Made by a program: the position numbers and the translations under genes. The notes below the pieces were generated by a model. It searched no databases. It saw nothing but the letters and a program-made list of their open reading frames with translations, and had not been told where the DNA came from. From Archegozetes longisetosus (taxonomy: Eukaryota; Arthropoda; Arachnida; Sarcoptiformes; Trhypochthoniidae), in contig JAEMBT020000004.1 of the NCBI GenBank assembly GCA_018873245.2, positions 11,540,418 through 11,604,417 of the forward strand: a stretch of DNA of 64,000 nt, given 5' to 3'. This document shows, piece after piece, positions 62,347 through 64,000 of the stretch. Position 1 is the first letter of the stretch. Each line of letters starts with the position of its first letter.

Positions 62347-63565
62347 TCAAACAAACAGTTGAATACTAATAGTGATCGCTAATATCGACGGTATTGACGT
62401 AGAACTTGCAGAATCTTTTCCTTCCTTCGGCTCAATTTCAGTAGTACTCACGTCATCCGAATCGATCGCTGACTCTGATGGCAACGCATTTAGTTCTTTC
62501 GATGGCCCTGCTGGCGATAGACTCGCAGAATTTTGAGGACCTACTTCCGTTGGACCATCGGCTGCTTTAGCATCATTTTGAGATCGTTTGTTTGACAGTT
62601 TATTGCATCCGAATAGCTCTCTATTGTCTCTCCATTGATCACACTTTGAATCAGTCGACGAAACACAATAATTGAAAGATATATTAACACAAACATCTGG
62701 AAGAATACCTGTTGTCCGCTTTTAAGCTTCTTGGTACGGAAACAATATTTGTCTTCTCTGAAGATATAAACTTGATATCCGTCGTCTTTATTGTCTGTGG
62801 ACCATGAAAAGACTGCAGTTATATTTGTGGGAAAGTTTTCGCCATCTTTTCCCCCTTCATAGCCATCTCTATCGTAATGATGTGCCGGCTCTATATAATA
62901 ACCTTTAGTTGAATAGTAAAATACCTGAAAATATTCAATAGATTTGATATTTGGATAAAATGAGTTAAGAGTCAATTAGTTGTTACTTTGGAACCAACGA
63001 TACCAATGATCATTGGATCCTTAGAATCTCCGTTATGGAAGACAGCGTCGAAACCGGTCTCATTCGTCAGATATTTAAATAGTTGTCCGTCTCGGTCTCC
63101 CTTCCACTGTCTTCCGGATGGCTCCCACGACCACCACTTCAAGCCTTCGAATTTATAGATAAAACCTTTTCGATTGCATTCAATACATGTCACAACAGAA
63201 GTGTTTGGATGAATTGGTCCGAAATTCTTGTACCAGACTTTGATCGGACCAAAGATAAAGCCTTCTCTATCTGGAAGTCCTTTTAGTTCCCAGTAATAAT
63301 TGTCTCGATAGAGACGTACAGATCCATTGACGAGACGGTCCGCCGAATGGATTCCAGGGTTATCGCAAAGAGGCTTAAAGTCAATAAAAAATATTTTTTC
63401 GATTAGGTGTAGATATTTTTATACAATCAAAAGTTTGCTGAAGTGTCTAAAAAGTTGGTAAACTTAGCTAACAAACTACTGACGACTAACCACTGGTTCT
63501 TCTGACGATTCAATTGTGTTGATTAATAAAAAGATATAGAATGCAAATAGCATTAATGCAAGCAT
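62347..63565 (-). CDS. secreted hemopexin-like repeat protein, probably GPI-anchored
   Basis: Minus-strand exons 63565-63491, 63373-62987, 62924-62709 and 62643-62347, all joined in phase 0 through introns of 117, 62 and 65 bp, give 324 residues. A signal peptide starts MLALMLFAFYIFLLINT. Four hemopexin-like units follow: RLYRDNYYWEL (45-55), FIYKFEGLKWWSW (96-108), FDAVF..VFYYSTKGYYI (133-165) and ITAVF..YQVYIFREDKYCF (189-216). Cys28 before unit 1 and Cys227 after unit 4 match the disulfide that closes hemopexin propellers. A Ser/Pro/Glu-rich stalk (about 240-305) leads to a C-terminal hydrophobic tail (IPSILAITISIQLFV) after small residues, the pattern of a GPI-anchor signal. There is no metalloproteinase domain. 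The last splice matters: read through, the frame lacks Cys227 and the tail. The ligand is unknown. Confidence 0.75.
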
Positions 63566-63949
63566 TTTATTACAAGTACTTATTCCGCTTCAATTTAATT
63601 TGAATTAAAAATGAAGTTTGAAACAATAACAAATATTTGTTTGAATAGTAATGCTTCCAATACTATAAAAACTTTGAATAACTTTAAATTTGGAGTAAAT
63701 CGAAACGCTTATGTCTCATTTGTAATAAAAAGATTCGAAAATTTTCGTTAATAACTGTGAGATTTCAATTAGAAACCAATTTGAATTGCATTCGAATGGA
63801 TTAGGTGCGCGTCACGAGCACTCTTACAATACATATATGAGGCTCAATCCCTGAAAACAACATATCTCAGGCAAATACAAAATGTATAAAATAATGCCAA
63901 TCACCGACTTCGTGGCACTTTCTCAATAGGTTTAATGGGGAGCACTTCG
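63566..63949. other. upstream region of the hemopexin-like gene
   Basis: AT-rich, presumably promoter and 5' UTR. No distinct element was recognised apart from the tandem repeat that follows. Confidence 0.5.
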
Positions 63950-63995
63950 TTTGATCAAAATTCACATGATCAAAATTCATTTGATCAAAATTAAA
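63950..63995. repeat. short tandem repeat with TGATCA palindromes
   Basis: Three head-to-tail units of about 16-17 bp, each containing TGATCAAAATT. The first and third are preceded by TT (TTTGATCAAA). The array reaches the end of the window and may continue. Confidence 0.75.
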
Positions 63996-64000
63996 CTCTT

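Noticed and set aside
1-64000. CRISPR arrays, bacterial operons, phage or integrated viral genes
   Set aside because: No direct-repeat/spacer arrays and no viral or prokaryotic gene recognised; the window is spliced eukaryotic DNA throughout.

Overview
The window is eukaryotic nuclear DNA, AT-rich, with spliced genes, GT-AG introns (several only 62-118 bp), an ER-retention KDEL protein, a paired-class homeobox gene and spliceosomal U5 RNA genes. The aristaless homeodomain is nearly identical to that of arthropods. Small introns, compact gene clusters and an FGFRL1-type gene (a family known to be missing from Drosophila) fit a non-insect arthropod best; an acariform mite is my guess, from gene content alone.

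Layout. Positions 1-12.7 kb hold no recognisable gene, only AT-rich sequence with (GA)n/(CT)n microsatellites. From 12.8 to 19.7 kb lies an aristaless/Arx-type homeobox gene in four visible coding exons, with a 4.5 kb intron inside the homeodomain. Its last exon carries an apparent one-base deletion in recognition helix 3, which puts the conserved 3' half (including the OAR motif) out of frame. From 19.7 to 47.4 kb is a protein-gene desert. It contains a convergent pair of U5 snRNA genes (27.3 and 28.6 kb, opposite strands), each with a similar upstream block that looks like a PSE, and two small GC-richer islands with coding-like open frames.

From 47.5 kb to the end the window is a compact gene cluster: ERp29/windbeutel (+), an FGFRL1-like kinase-less FGF receptor with three Ig domains (-), a tetraspanin-like membrane protein (-), a HERC4-like RCC1-HECT ubiquitin ligase (+), and a secreted, probably GPI-anchored protein made of hemopexin-like repeats (-). 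I reconstructed the splicing of the four spliced genes by frame and homology; the tetraspanin is a single open frame. Between the tetraspanin and HERC4 are two copies of a palindromic MITE in opposite orientation, the second split by about 0.9 kb. A diverged foldback repeat lies downstream of ERp29.

The genes do not form a pathway. The five cluster genes serve secretory folding, FGF/heparan-sulfate binding at the cell surface, membrane organisation, ubiquitination and (probably) extracellular ligand binding. The most distinctive items are the structurally constrained but diverged U5 pair, the hemopexin-repeat GPI protein, and the frameshift in the homeobox gene.
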